From Mitsuaria sp. PDC51 (GTDB taxonomy: Bacteria > Pseudomonadota > Gammaproteobacteria > Burkholderiales > Burkholderiaceae_C), in NCBI RefSeq assembly GCF_900113225.1, contig NZ_FOZE01000001.1:1426001-1490000 (forward strand): a stretch of DNA of 64,000 nucleotides, read 5' to 3'. A model generated the notes under the pieces. It did not search any database and had not been told where the DNA came from. It worked only from the letters and a program-made list of their open reading frames with translations. Positions 1 through 7,291 of this stretch are shown here, one piece after another. How positions within the stretch are numbered: position 1 is the stretch's first letter; every line of letters starts with the position of its first letter. The translations under genes and the position numbers were made by a program.

Positions 1-142
1 CGCTGTTCGCGACCTTCGCCGGCGCCGCGGTCTCGGTCGCGGCCACGGCCCGCGGCAGGGGCAGCCACGCCGAGATCAACAGCGCGAGGACGAAGCCGCG
101 GAGACGCCGAAGGCTCCGGAGCGGGCGAGGGGACGGGTACAT
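1..142 (-). CDS. N-terminus of an exported protein, cut by the window edge
   Basis: Only the first 47 codons are present, reading leftward off the window. They form a clear Sec signal peptide: an arginine-rich n-region, a hydrophobic stretch containing FVLALLISAWLPL, and a likely cleavage after AVAA. The mature part begins TETAAPAKV. The ATG at 142 is chosen because it opens this signal-peptide frame; another ATG at 155 is in a different frame. The gene is divergent from dusA. Nothing seen identifies the function of the mature protein. Confidence 0.6.
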   Translation of the reverse strand, partial: MYPSPRPLRSLRRLRGFVLALLISAWLPLPRAVAATETAAPAKVANS

Positions 143-225
143 GAGCGGTCGGCATGGTACGACGGCGGTGTGCTTCCTTGGCAAGGCGGGCGCAGCGCCC
201 GGGCGTGTGGGGATTCGCGCTCCGG

Positions 226-231
226 GATAAT
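226..231 (+). promoter_or_regulatory. Candidate -10 box of dusA, almost at the start codon
   Basis: GATAAT lies only 8 bases before the dusA ATG at 240, so a transcript starting about 7 bases downstream of the box would have almost no leader. No Shine-Dalgarno sequence is visible before the ATG, and the -35 region is weak. This is a sequence match only. Confidence 0.35.
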
Positions 232-239
232 CCGCGCCC

Positions 240-1286
240 ATGTCCCCGACGTTTTCCCCCTGGCGCCTGTCCGTCGCTCCCATGCTGGACTGGACGACCG
301 CCGATTGCCGTTTCCTGCATCGGCTGCTGACGCGCCACACGCTGCTCTACACCGAGATGGTGACCACCGGCGCCATCCTGCACGGCGACCAGCCGCGCCA
401 CCTCGACTTCAATCCGGAGGAGCATCCGGTCGCGCTGCAGCTGGGTGGCTCCGAGCCGGCCGACCTGGCCGCCTGCGCCCGGCTGGCCGAGCAGTGGGGC
501 TATGACGAGGTCAACCTGAATTGCGGCTGCCCCAGCGAGCGCGTGCAGCGCGGCGCGTTCGGCGCCTGCCTGATGGCCGAGCCGGCGCTGGTCGCCGATG
601 GCGTCAAGGCGATGCGCGATGCCGTCTCCATCCCGGTCACCGTCAAGCACCGCATCGGCATCGACCGGATCGAGAGCTACGACTTCGTGCGGGACTTCGT
701 CGGCCAGGTCGCCGAGGCCGGCTGCGAGGTCTTCATCGTCCATGCGCGCAATGCCTGGCTGCAGGGGCTGTCGCCGAAGGAGAACCGCGACATCCCGCCG
801 CTGCGCTACGAGCTGGTCCATCGCCTCAAGCGCGAATTCCCGCGGCTGACGATCGCGATCAACGGCGGCTTGAAGTCGGACGACGAGATCGCCGAGCAGC
901 TGAACCACGTCGACGGCGTGATGATCGGCCGGCAGGCGTATCACGAGCCCTGGCAGATGGCGCACTGGGACCAGCGCTTCTTCGGCGAGGCGCAGCCGCG
1001 GGTCACGCGCCGCGAGGAGGTCGAGGAGCAGTGGCTGGCCTACCTGGACCGCCAGGTCGCGCTGGGCCGGCCGTGGTCGCAGGCGATGCGCCACGCGCTG
1101 GGACTGTGGAACGGCCTGCCCGGCGCGCGCCGCTGGCGCCAGGTGTGGTCCGACCACAAGCTCAAGGCGATGGCGCCGCGCGAGGTGGCCCGCCTCGCCA
1201 CCGAGGCCCGACTGCAAGCGGCAGAGATCGCCAGCCAGCATCCGGCGTTCAAGCCGCCCGTCGAGTCCGCTCCTGCCACGGGCTGA
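240..1286 (+). CDS. dusA: tRNA-dihydrouridine synthase A
   Basis: This FMN-dependent enzyme reduces uridines in the D-loop of tRNA (U20/U20a for the DusA type). The 348-residue protein begins with a typical DusA N-terminus (VAPMLDWT at residues 12-19) and carries the Dus signature VNLNCGCPSERV around residues 91-102; Cys97 is the expected catalytic acid. The FMN-barrel motifs VKHRIGID and INGG follow, then a helical C-terminal domain. Length matches the family. The next gene starts 25 bp downstream on the same strand, so the two may be cotranscribed. No Shine-Dalgarno sequence precedes the start. Confidence 0.95.
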   Translation: MSPTFSPWRLSVAPMLDWTTADCRFLHRLLTRHTLLYTEMVTTGAILHGDQPRHLDFNPEEHPVALQLGGSEPADLAACARLAEQWGYDEVNLNCGCPSERVQRGAFGACLMAEPALVADGVKAMRDAVSIPVTVKHRIGIDRIESYDFVRDFVGQVAEAGCEVFIVHARNAWLQGLSPKENRDIPPLRYELVHRLKREFPRLTIAINGGLKSDDEIAEQLNHVDGVMIGRQAYHEPWQMAHWDQRFFGEAQPRVTRREEVEEQWLAYLDRQVALGRPWSQAMRHALGLWNGLPGARRWRQVWSDHKLKAMAPREVARLATEARLQAAEIASQHPAFKPPVESAPATG

Positions 1287-1311
1287 CCGCGACGCGGATC
1301 AGGATCGCGCC

Positions 1312-1893
1312 ATGGCTCCGCAGGTGTTCTTCCATTGCTATCCGACGGTGCTCGGCCACTGCGGCATCGCGTGGACCGAGCGCGGCGTCGTCGGATCGCA
1401 GCTGCCGGAGGAGACGCCGTCGCTGACCCGCGATCGCATGTGGGTGCGATTTCCGGCGGCGCGCGAGGTGGCGGCGTTCGGGGAGTTGCCTGCGGCGGTG
1501 CAGGCGGCCTGCGAGGGCGTGCGGGCGCTGCTCGCGGGCGAGGCGCGCGACCTGCTCGAGGTCGAGCTCGACGACAGCGCGGTACCGGCCTTCGATCGCG
1601 AGGTGCTGGCGCTGACGCGCCGCATTCCGGTCGGGCAGACGCTGACCTACGGCGAGGTCGCGATGCGGCTGGGCCAGCCCGGCGCGGCGCGCGCCGTCGG
1701 CCGCGCGGAGGGGCACAACCCGTTCGCGCCGATCGTGCCCTGCCATCGCGTGATGGGCGCCCCCTCGGCGGGCAAGGCGGCGAACCTCACGGGGTTCTCC
1801 GCGGCAGGCGGCGTGGCGACCAAGCTGAAGATCCTGGCGATCGAGGCCCGGGCCACCGGTCAGCAGGCGGGCGAACAGCAGGACCTGTTCTGA
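1312..1893 (+). CDS. ogt: Methylated-DNA-protein cysteine methyltransferase
   Basis: This suicide DNA-repair protein takes alkyl groups from O6-alkylguanine onto its own cysteine. The C-terminal half of the 193-residue protein has the MGMT helix-turn-helix region (TYGEVAMRLGQPGAARAVG) and the active-site motif IVPCHRVMG with Cys144, followed by LTGF and GGVATKLKIL. The N-terminal half is the short Ogt-type domain; there is no Ada AraC domain. It follows dusA closely. Ogt and a stand-alone Ada C-domain paralogue cannot be separated by eye, so the symbol is tentative. Confidence 0.88.
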   Translation: MAPQVFFHCYPTVLGHCGIAWTERGVVGSQLPEETPSLTRDRMWVRFPAAREVAAFGELPAAVQAACEGVRALLAGEARDLLEVELDDSAVPAFDREVLALTRRIPVGQTLTYGEVAMRLGQPGAARAVGRAEGHNPFAPIVPCHRVMGAPSAGKAANLTGFSAAGGVATKLKILAIEARATGQQAGEQQDLF

Positions 1894-1935
1894 GCGGCGT
1901 TTCCCTGCGGACCACCGTTCCCGCTTGAGGGAGAG

Positions 1936-1978
1936 CCCCCTCACCCTAACCCTCTCCCCCTCTGGGGGCGAGGGGATG
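1936..1978. repeat. Palindromic intergenic repeat, type II copy 1
   Basis: This 43-base CT-rich/GA-rich element has an internal hairpin (CCCCTC against GAGGGG around a TCTGGGGGC core). Its exact reverse complement occurs at 39333-39375, 43 of 43 bases identical. It lies between the convergent genes ogt and rdgC, next to a type I copy. Confidence 0.85.
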
Positions 1979-2059
1979 GCTCGCTGACGAGCGGAAATCT
2001 GGTTGAGGGCTGCTCCCTGAGAGTTAACTTGGGAGCGGGCGGCGGACTGCGCGCTGAAC

Positions 2060-2099
2060 ACTCCCTCTCCCGCTTGCGGGAGAGGGCAGGGGTGAGGGT
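2060..2099. repeat. Palindromic intergenic repeat, type I copy 1
   Basis: An 11-bp perfect stem, CCCTCTCCCGC (2063-2073) and GCGGGAGAGGG (2076-2086), has a two-base TT loop and is followed by CAGGGGTGAGGG. The 39 bases 2060-2098 are identical to those at 60433-60471. There is no run of T after the stem, so it is not a classical terminator, although it sits at the ogt/rdgC convergence. Confidence 0.85.
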
Positions 2100-2118
2100 C
2101 GTCGCAGCGCGCGGTGCC

Positions 2119-3135
2119 TCAATCCCAGGGCGCCGCTTCGGTGGCCAGGTCCTCATCCTTGGCCGGCGAGGCCGCCGCAGGCGCGGGCGCCTTCGCGCCG
2201 CCCGGCGCGTGCTCGGCCGCGATCTTGGCCGACTGGCCGATGAAGTCCAGCTCGCCGCCCAGGCCCTCGATCATGTCGGGGATCAGCTGCGCGAGCTCAC
2301 CGGTCGCCAGCGCCGCGTCCACGTCGAAGGCCTCGTCCTTGGCCGGCTTGTCCCGCCCGTCGAAGACCACGTCCAGGAACTTGATGCCCTTGATCTGCAT
2401 CGTGTCCGTCAGGGTGAAGGACACGCGCTCCTTCCAGGTCATCGCCAGGCGCGTCGGCATCTTGCCGCTGGTCAGGTGCGCCTTGACCTCGTCGGTGTCC
2501 AGGTTGTGGCGGGCGTAGCGCACCGCCGCCTTCATCTCGTCGGCGGCCTTGAGCTCGCAATCGCGGTCGATCACGAAGTCCTTGGGCGGCACGCCGTCCA
2601 TCAGCCATGCCGCCATGCAGGCGGCCGGCGATTCGGCGCTCTGCAGCAGGTGCAGGTTGATCGACGAATCGGCCTTCACCAGCAGCGTGATCAGTTCGTC
2701 GGCCTTGCCGATCGAGCCCGCATCCACCATCAGCAGGCCCTGCTTGGGCGAGATCCACACCCGCAGGTGCGATTGCAGCGTGAACGCGCGCGGCAGCAGC
2801 TCCAGCGTGGCCTGCTCCTTCATGTCGCGCTGCTGCTTCTTGCCGGGCCGGCGGCCGGTCTCGAGCTCGATCCGCTCGACCATCTCCTCGACCTTCTCCC
2901 GCACCACCGAGCCGGGCAGCACCCGCTTCTCCATGCGCAGGCTCAGTAGCCAGTGGCCGTCGATCTCCTCCAGCAGCCGGGCGCCGGGCTCGCCGCGCGG
3001 CGGCACCCAGCCGGCCGACAGGGCTTCCGTGGCGCCGCAGGGCGCGAAACGCTCGTTCTCGAGGGCGTCCTCGAGCTTCTCGGCATTGGGCTGCCAGTCG
3101 TTGGACAGGCGGTAAACGATCAGGTTCTTGAACAT
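2119..3135 (-). CDS. rdgC: Recombination-associated protein RdgC
   Basis: RdgC is a ring-shaped, sequence-independent DNA-binding protein of the nucleoid that restrains RecA. The N-terminus MFKNLIVYRL and the internal LLPRAFTLQSHLRVWI segment are typical. At 338 residues it is slightly longer than the E. coli protein because of an Ala/Pro-rich C-terminal tail (KAPAPAAASPAKDED). The gene stands alone, converging on ogt with two palindromic repeats between them. The 187 bp upstream (3136-3322) show no feature I can name. Confidence 0.95.
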   Translation of the reverse strand: MFKNLIVYRLSNDWQPNAEKLEDALENERFAPCGATEALSAGWVPPRGEPGARLLEEIDGHWLLSLRMEKRVLPGSVVREKVEEMVERIELETGRRPGKKQQRDMKEQATLELLPRAFTLQSHLRVWISPKQGLLMVDAGSIGKADELITLLVKADSSINLHLLQSAESPAACMAAWLMDGVPPKDFVIDRDCELKAADEMKAAVRYARHNLDTDEVKAHLTSGKMPTRLAMTWKERVSFTLTDTMQIKGIKFLDVVFDGRDKPAKDEAFDVDAALATGELAQLIPDMIEGLGGELDFIGQSAKIAAEHAPGGAKAPAPAAASPAKDEDLATEAAPWD

Positions 3136-3322
3136 CTGGAAACTGCGTCAGGCGGTGACGGCGCGCGCACGCGCCAGGAATGACAACGGGGCCAAGCGGA
3201 CGACGCGTGGCCCCGTTCAAACGATGGGCGGATTGTCTCAAATCCGGCGGCCGGTCCGGACGCGGATCAACCCCCTTGCGTGACGACCCGTGCGCGTGCT
3301 CCAGGACGCCGGGGCTTGCCGG

Positions 3323-4012
3323 TCAGGCCTGCCCCGCTTCGGCGGCGATCTGGCGCAGCGCCTGTTCGAAGGCCTCCGGCGGCTGGCCGCCCTGGATCAG
3401 GTACTTCTCGTTGATCACGACCGCCGGCACCGAGCTGATGCCGCGGCCCAGCCACAGCGATTCCGTCTGGCGCACGTCCTCGGCGAACTCGCCGCTGTCG
3501 AGGACGCGGGCGGCCTCGGCGGCGTCCAGGCCGATCTCGCGGACCGCCGCCAGCAGCGTCTCGCGGTCACCCGGATTGCGGCCATGGGTGTGATATGCGG
3601 TCAGCAGCGCCAGCTTCAGGTCGCGCTGCGCCTGCGCGGACTGCAGGCCCGCCCAGTGCAGCAGCCGGTGCGCGTCGAAGGTGTTCCAGATGCGGCTGCG
3701 CGCGCCCTCGGTGAAGGTGAATCCCACGTCGGCGCCGCGCTGGCGCAGGTGCGCCCGGATCTGCTGGCGCTGCTCGCTGGTCGAGCCGTACTTGCGGGTG
3801 AGGTGCTCCTCGATGTCCTCCCCCTCCGGGGCCATCTGGGGGTTGAGCTCGAAGGGCTGGAAGTGCAGGTCGACGGCCACGTCCGGCAGGCGGGCGAGGG
3901 CGGTCTCCAGCGACTTCAATCCCACCGCGCACCAGGGGCAGGCGACGTCGGAGACGAAGTCGATGCGCAGCGGGGGGAGGGTGGCGGCGGTGGCGGCGGG
4001 GGTATCGTTCAT
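3323..4012 (-). CDS. DsbA-family (FrnE-like) thiol oxidoreductase
   Basis: A cytoplasmic thioredoxin-fold protein of 229 residues with the redox motif CPWC at residues 25-28 after a first beta-strand (LRIDFVSDVACPWC). The helical insertion and the C-terminal SSVPAVVINEKYLIQGGQ segment with its cis-proline are typical of the FrnE/DsbA-like group. No signal peptide is seen, so it is not the periplasmic DsbA. It lies 22 bp downstream of the deacylase at 4035-5030 and is probably cotranscribed with it. The physiological substrate is unknown. Confidence 0.88.
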   Translation of the reverse strand: MNDTPAATAATLPPLRIDFVSDVACPWCAVGLKSLETALARLPDVAVDLHFQPFELNPQMAPEGEDIEEHLTRKYGSTSEQRQQIRAHLRQRGADVGFTFTEGARSRIWNTFDAHRLLHWAGLQSAQAQRDLKLALLTAYHTHGRNPGDRETLLAAVREIGLDAAEAARVLDSGEFAEDVRQTESLWLGRGISSVPAVVINEKYLIQGGQPPEAFEQALRQIAAEAGQA

Positions 4013-4034
4013 GCCGGCGACTCTAGCCAGAAGC

Positions 4035-5030
4035 TCAAGTCAACACGCGGTCGCTGGGCTTTGCCAGGTAGAACCACTCATGGCCGGGCTCGGCGTTGTT
4101 GTTGGGGAACACGATGCGGCCGCCGAAGGGCGCCAGCACCGGCGTGCCGTCGGCGCGCGTGCCGATGCGCTCGCCTTCCGCGATCGGGTCGAAGCTGGCC
4201 CACTGGCGCTCGAAGCGGTCGTCGACGCTTTCGCGGTCGATGACCTCGTAGAGTTGCAGCAGCTCGACCGGCCGCTTCGGATCGGCCGGCTCCACCGCCT
4301 CCGGCGCGACCATGCCCAGCAGCGCCAGCGTGCGCAGGATCGCCTTGAAGGCGACCTCGGGCCCCTGGGGATCGGCGTGCTGGCCGCACTCCAGCGTGAT
4401 GCAGTAGCCGCCGGTGCTGCGCATGTACTCGGTGGTGCCGACGCCGTAATGCGGATCCTGCTGCAGCGCCATGCGGCGCGAGCCGTCGGCGGCCTTCTCG
4501 GCGCGGCGCTTCAGGCCGAGCGCATACGTCGAGAGCCAGCCCTCGACGATGCGCGACGTGCCCACCGCCAGCGCCAGCGCGCTCTCGGCGGCCTGGTGGC
4601 GGAAGGGCTCGAGCTCGCCGTCGTTGTCGCGCGGGCCGAGCATCGCGAAGGCCGGCCCGGGATTGTTGAAGCTGTGCAGGTCCAGCATCACGTCGCTGGC
4701 GGCGATCCAGGGGCACAGGCGATTGGCGATGCGGTCCTCGAAGTCCTGCGGGATCGGGTTCACGCGCAGGTTGCGGTTGAGGTTGCGCTCGCCCTCGCGG
4801 CGCTGCAGCCGGTGCGCCAGCGGATTGACGATGGGGATCATCGTCAGCGTGCCCTTGAGCAGCGTGAGCCGGCCCTCGTCGAACATCCGCATCACGCGCT
4901 CGATCGCGCCGACGCCGGCGACCTCGTTGCCGTGCACGGCGGCCGTCACCAGCAGCTTCGGACCGGGTTTCAGGCCGGCGAACTGGTGGACGCGGAGGTG
5001 GGTCGGGTGGTCGGTGCGGGCGTCGCTCAT
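4035..5030 (-). CDS. Succinylglutamate desuccinylase/aspartoacylase-family zinc hydrolase
   Basis: A 331-residue zinc carboxypeptidase-fold deacylase. The zinc motif is VTAAVHGNE (His33, Glu36), and a third ligand is expected in MLDLHSF. NPLAHRL and the arginine cluster RNLNRNLR match the substrate-carboxylate-binding region of the AstE/AspA family. No other arginine-succinyltransferase (ast) genes are nearby, so AstE itself is unlikely; an N-acyl amino-acid deacylase is the safer call. The gene leads a probable two-gene unit with the FrnE-like oxidoreductase. Confidence 0.85.
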   Translation of the reverse strand: MSDARTDHPTHLRVHQFAGLKPGPKLLVTAAVHGNEVAGVGAIERVMRMFDEGRLTLLKGTLTMIPIVNPLAHRLQRREGERNLNRNLRVNPIPQDFEDRIANRLCPWIAASDVMLDLHSFNNPGPAFAMLGPRDNDGELEPFRHQAAESALALAVGTSRIVEGWLSTYALGLKRRAEKAADGSRRMALQQDPHYGVGTTEYMRSTGGYCITLECGQHADPQGPEVAFKAILRTLALLGMVAPEAVEPADPKRPVELLQLYEVIDRESVDDRFERQWASFDPIAEGERIGTRADGTPVLAPFGGRIVFPNNNAEPGHEWFYLAKPSDRVLT

Positions 5031-5155
5031 GGGGTGAGGGAGGGAGCTCGAAAGAGGGAAGCGCCGAGCATAGGCCCGCCGCGCGGACGCGCGTGCGCGC
5101 CGCGTATGCCGAAAGCGCGACCGGCGATGAGTTCAGGTTGGGGCGCGGACGGCGC

Positions 5156-6094
5156 TCAACCGCCGAGCAGCGCCTTCGCGTCGAGCGGCGTGTCGCAGGA
5201 CCAGTGCGTGCTGGGCAGGTCGCTGGCGGGCGCGCCGTCGACCCAGCGCGTCAGCCGGTACAGCGTGCCGAAGGCGAAGTCCGGCGGCGCCTCGCCCGCG
5301 CCGGCGAGCAGCTCGCCGCCGCGACGCACGTTGTCGGCCATCCAGGCGGGCAGGCGCAGGTGATACGGATTGCGCGCGATCTCGCCGTGGTGGCAGGCCA
5401 GCGCGCGCACCAGCCGGGCGGTGTCGCGCTGGCCGGTCTCGATCAGCGTGGTCGGCGCCGGCTGTGTCGCCCAGAACTCGGTGTGGGCGAAGACGGTGGA
5501 GATCCGCGCCTGGGTCAGCGCCTCGGTGACCAGCAGGTGGACGCCGATGTGGGTCGGAATGCCGTCGCCCGCATGCGGCACGAGGATCAGCGCCGGCTGC
5601 TCCGCCGCCAGCAACTCGGCGACCAGCCTGACCTGTTCCTGCCACAGCGCCGTGCGCGCGGCCGCCGCTTCGGGCTTGACCTGCTCGAAGCCGTCGGCGG
5701 CCAGCAGGCGCAGGTCGAAGCCCAGCACGTCGCAGGCGGCGCCCAGTTCGGCCCAGCGCTCGGCACGGCGTTGCTGCTTGCTGCCCAGGGTCACCGCGAC
5801 GTTGGTCACCCGCCAGCCGGCTTCCTGGCGCAGGCGCAGCGGCAGCGCGCCGACGATGCATTCGTCGTCCGGATGCGGCGCGAAGACCAGGATTTGCGGG
5901 GACGGATGGGCCGAGGCATCGGCAGCGCCGCGGGCGCCCGAAGGCGTCAAAGGACTGACACCGGTACGCAGTGGCTGCCCCAGGAGGGCATACCAGCTGC
6001 TGATCCAGGACTCCCAGTCCGCCTGGCTGGCGGTGGCGGCGACGACGGTCGGAAGCGGAGGCGTGAGGGCCGGGGAAGGGGCGTTCGCGTTCAT
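5156..6094 (-). CDS. PIG-L (LmbE-like) zinc deacetylase
   Basis: A 312-residue protein whose Rossmann-like core begins near residue 68 with ILVFAPHPDDE, the zinc-binding motif of PIG-L N-deacetylases; HAGDGIPTHIGVH supplies the distal ligand region. These enzymes remove acetyl groups from GlcNAc-type sugars or small thiol glycosides. The first 65 residues are Ala/Pro-rich and poorly conserved. No glycosyltransferases flank it, so the substrate cannot be named. Its promoter should lie in the 103-bp gap below the EamA transporter, which holds a pair of direct repeats. Confidence 0.85.
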   Translation of the reverse strand: MNANAPSPALTPPLPTVVAATASQADWESWISSWYALLGQPLRTGVSPLTPSGARGAADASAHPSPQILVFAPHPDDECIVGALPLRLRQEAGWRVTNVAVTLGSKQQRRAERWAELGAACDVLGFDLRLLAADGFEQVKPEAAAARTALWQEQVRLVAELLAAEQPALILVPHAGDGIPTHIGVHLLVTEALTQARISTVFAHTEFWATQPAPTTLIETGQRDTARLVRALACHHGEIARNPYHLRLPAWMADNVRRGGELLAGAGEAPPDFAFGTLYRLTRWVDGAPASDLPSTHWSCDTPLDAKALLGG

Positions 6095-6170
6095 CGGCGG
6101 GGATGGGCGGTTCGGAAGCGAGCGCTTCCGGCAAGTTCGATCAGCCCATCTTAGCGGGTGAATCCCTAAA

Positions 6171-6186
6171 TGGTATTACATTGGTA
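6171..6186. promoter_or_regulatory. Direct repeat TGGTA with 11-bp spacing upstream of the PIG-L gene
   Basis: TGGTA occurs at 6171-6175 and 6182-6186, one helical turn apart, in an AT-rich patch unlike its surroundings. It lies 77 bp before the PIG-L start and just past the EamA stop. The arrangement suits a tandem-binding regulator, but none is identified. Confidence 0.35.
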
Positions 6187-6197
6187 GTAAAACTGGA

Positions 6198-7238
6198 CTA
6201 AGACCGGTGGAATCCCTGGGTTCGACTGGTCTGGCGCGCCGGCCAGGTGGCGAGCATCACGCCGCCAAGCGCCAGCGCATAGGCCACCAGCTGGATGGCG
6301 TTCATGCGTTCGCCGAGGAAGACCAGTCCCACCAGCGCCGTCGACACCGGCAGGAACACCATGAAGACGCCGGCCTTGGCCGCGCTGACGTGCTGCAGGC
6401 CCTTCATCCAGAGCCAGACCGTGATGGTGCTGGCGGCGATCGCGTAGAAGAGCAGCAGGCCCCAGTCCTTCACCGCGACGGCGCCGAAGTCGAAGTCCAT
6501 CGCCTGCCACAGGCCCAGCGGCGTGACCAGCACCAGGCCCCAGAGGTTGATCAGCGCGCTGATGCGGCGCGGCGGCAGGTCCGCGGTCAGGCGCTTGCCG
6601 ATGACGACGTAGCTGGCCTCGCAGCACATCGCGCCGACCAGCAGCAGCGCGCCCCAGCCCGAGGTCGGCGCGCCGGCGCCGTCGCCGTGCTTGCTGAGCG
6701 CCACCAGCGCGATGCCGCCGACCGCCATCGCGATGCCGGCCAGCGTGCGCGGGGCGATGCGCTCGCGCAGGAAGAGCCAGCTCATCAGCGCGACCGTCGC
6801 CGGGATGCCGGCCATGATCACGCCGGCCACGACCGCCGAGCTGTGCTTCATCCCGAACAGCAGGCAGATCGAGAACAGGAAGTTGCCGAAGAAGGATTCG
6901 AGGAAGAGCAGCCATCGGGTGCGGCGGGAGAGCGGTGCCTCGGCCGGCCCGCGACGCAGCCACGGCAGCATGAACACCGCGGCCATGCCAAAGCGCAGGA
7001 AGGCCAGCAGGAAGACCGGAAAGACCAGCACCAGCAGCTTGGACAGCCCGACGTAGCTGCCGATCACGCTGGTGCTGGCGGCCAGGCTCAGGTAGGAGAG
7101 CCAGGGGACGTGATGGCCTGGATGGCCGGGAAGGCCGTGAGGGTCGTGTGGGCCGTGCCGGCCGTGCGGCGCGGGGCTGTCGGGCGGTGTGAGCGCCGCG
7201 GCGGGCGCGGCAGGCGTATCGGTCGTGACGCTGGACAT
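6198..7238 (-). CDS. EamA-family (DMT) inner-membrane transporter
   Basis: A 346-residue drug/metabolite-transporter protein with about ten membrane segments in two EamA repeats (for example LVLVFPVFLLAFLRFGMAAVFMLPW and IALVALSKHG). The N-terminus carries a His/Gly/Pro-rich cytoplasmic stretch (HGRHGPHDPHGLPGHPGHH) that could bind metal, which is unusual for the family. DMT exporters move amino acids or small metabolites; the substrate is not predictable. It stands upstream of the PIG-L gene on the same strand. Confidence 0.88.
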   Translation of the reverse strand: MSSVTTDTPAAPAAALTPPDSPAPHGRHGPHDPHGLPGHPGHHVPWLSYLSLAASTSVIGSYVGLSKLLVLVFPVFLLAFLRFGMAAVFMLPWLRRGPAEAPLSRRTRWLLFLESFFGNFLFSICLLFGMKHSSAVVAGVIMAGIPATVALMSWLFLRERIAPRTLAGIAMAVGGIALVALSKHGDGAGAPTSGWGALLLVGAMCCEASYVVIGKRLTADLPPRRISALINLWGLVLVTPLGLWQAMDFDFGAVAVKDWGLLLFYAIAASTITVWLWMKGLQHVSAAKAGVFMVFLPVSTALVGLVFLGERMNAIQLVAYALALGGVMLATWPARQTSRTQGFHRS

Positions 7239-7291
7239 GGGGCGGGATGATGCCCGAGGCCGCGGCGGGCGCGCCCGGCCTCGGGGCGGGG

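Noticed and set aside
4035-5030. Assignment as astE of the arginine succinyltransferase pathway
   Set aside because: The zinc motif fits the family, but no other ast genes are nearby and the family has many deacylases of other specificity.
5093-6154. Long plus-strand frame opposite the PIG-L gene
   Set aside because: Its translation has no motif and mirrors the codon pattern of the minus-strand gene, which has the PHPDDE signature.
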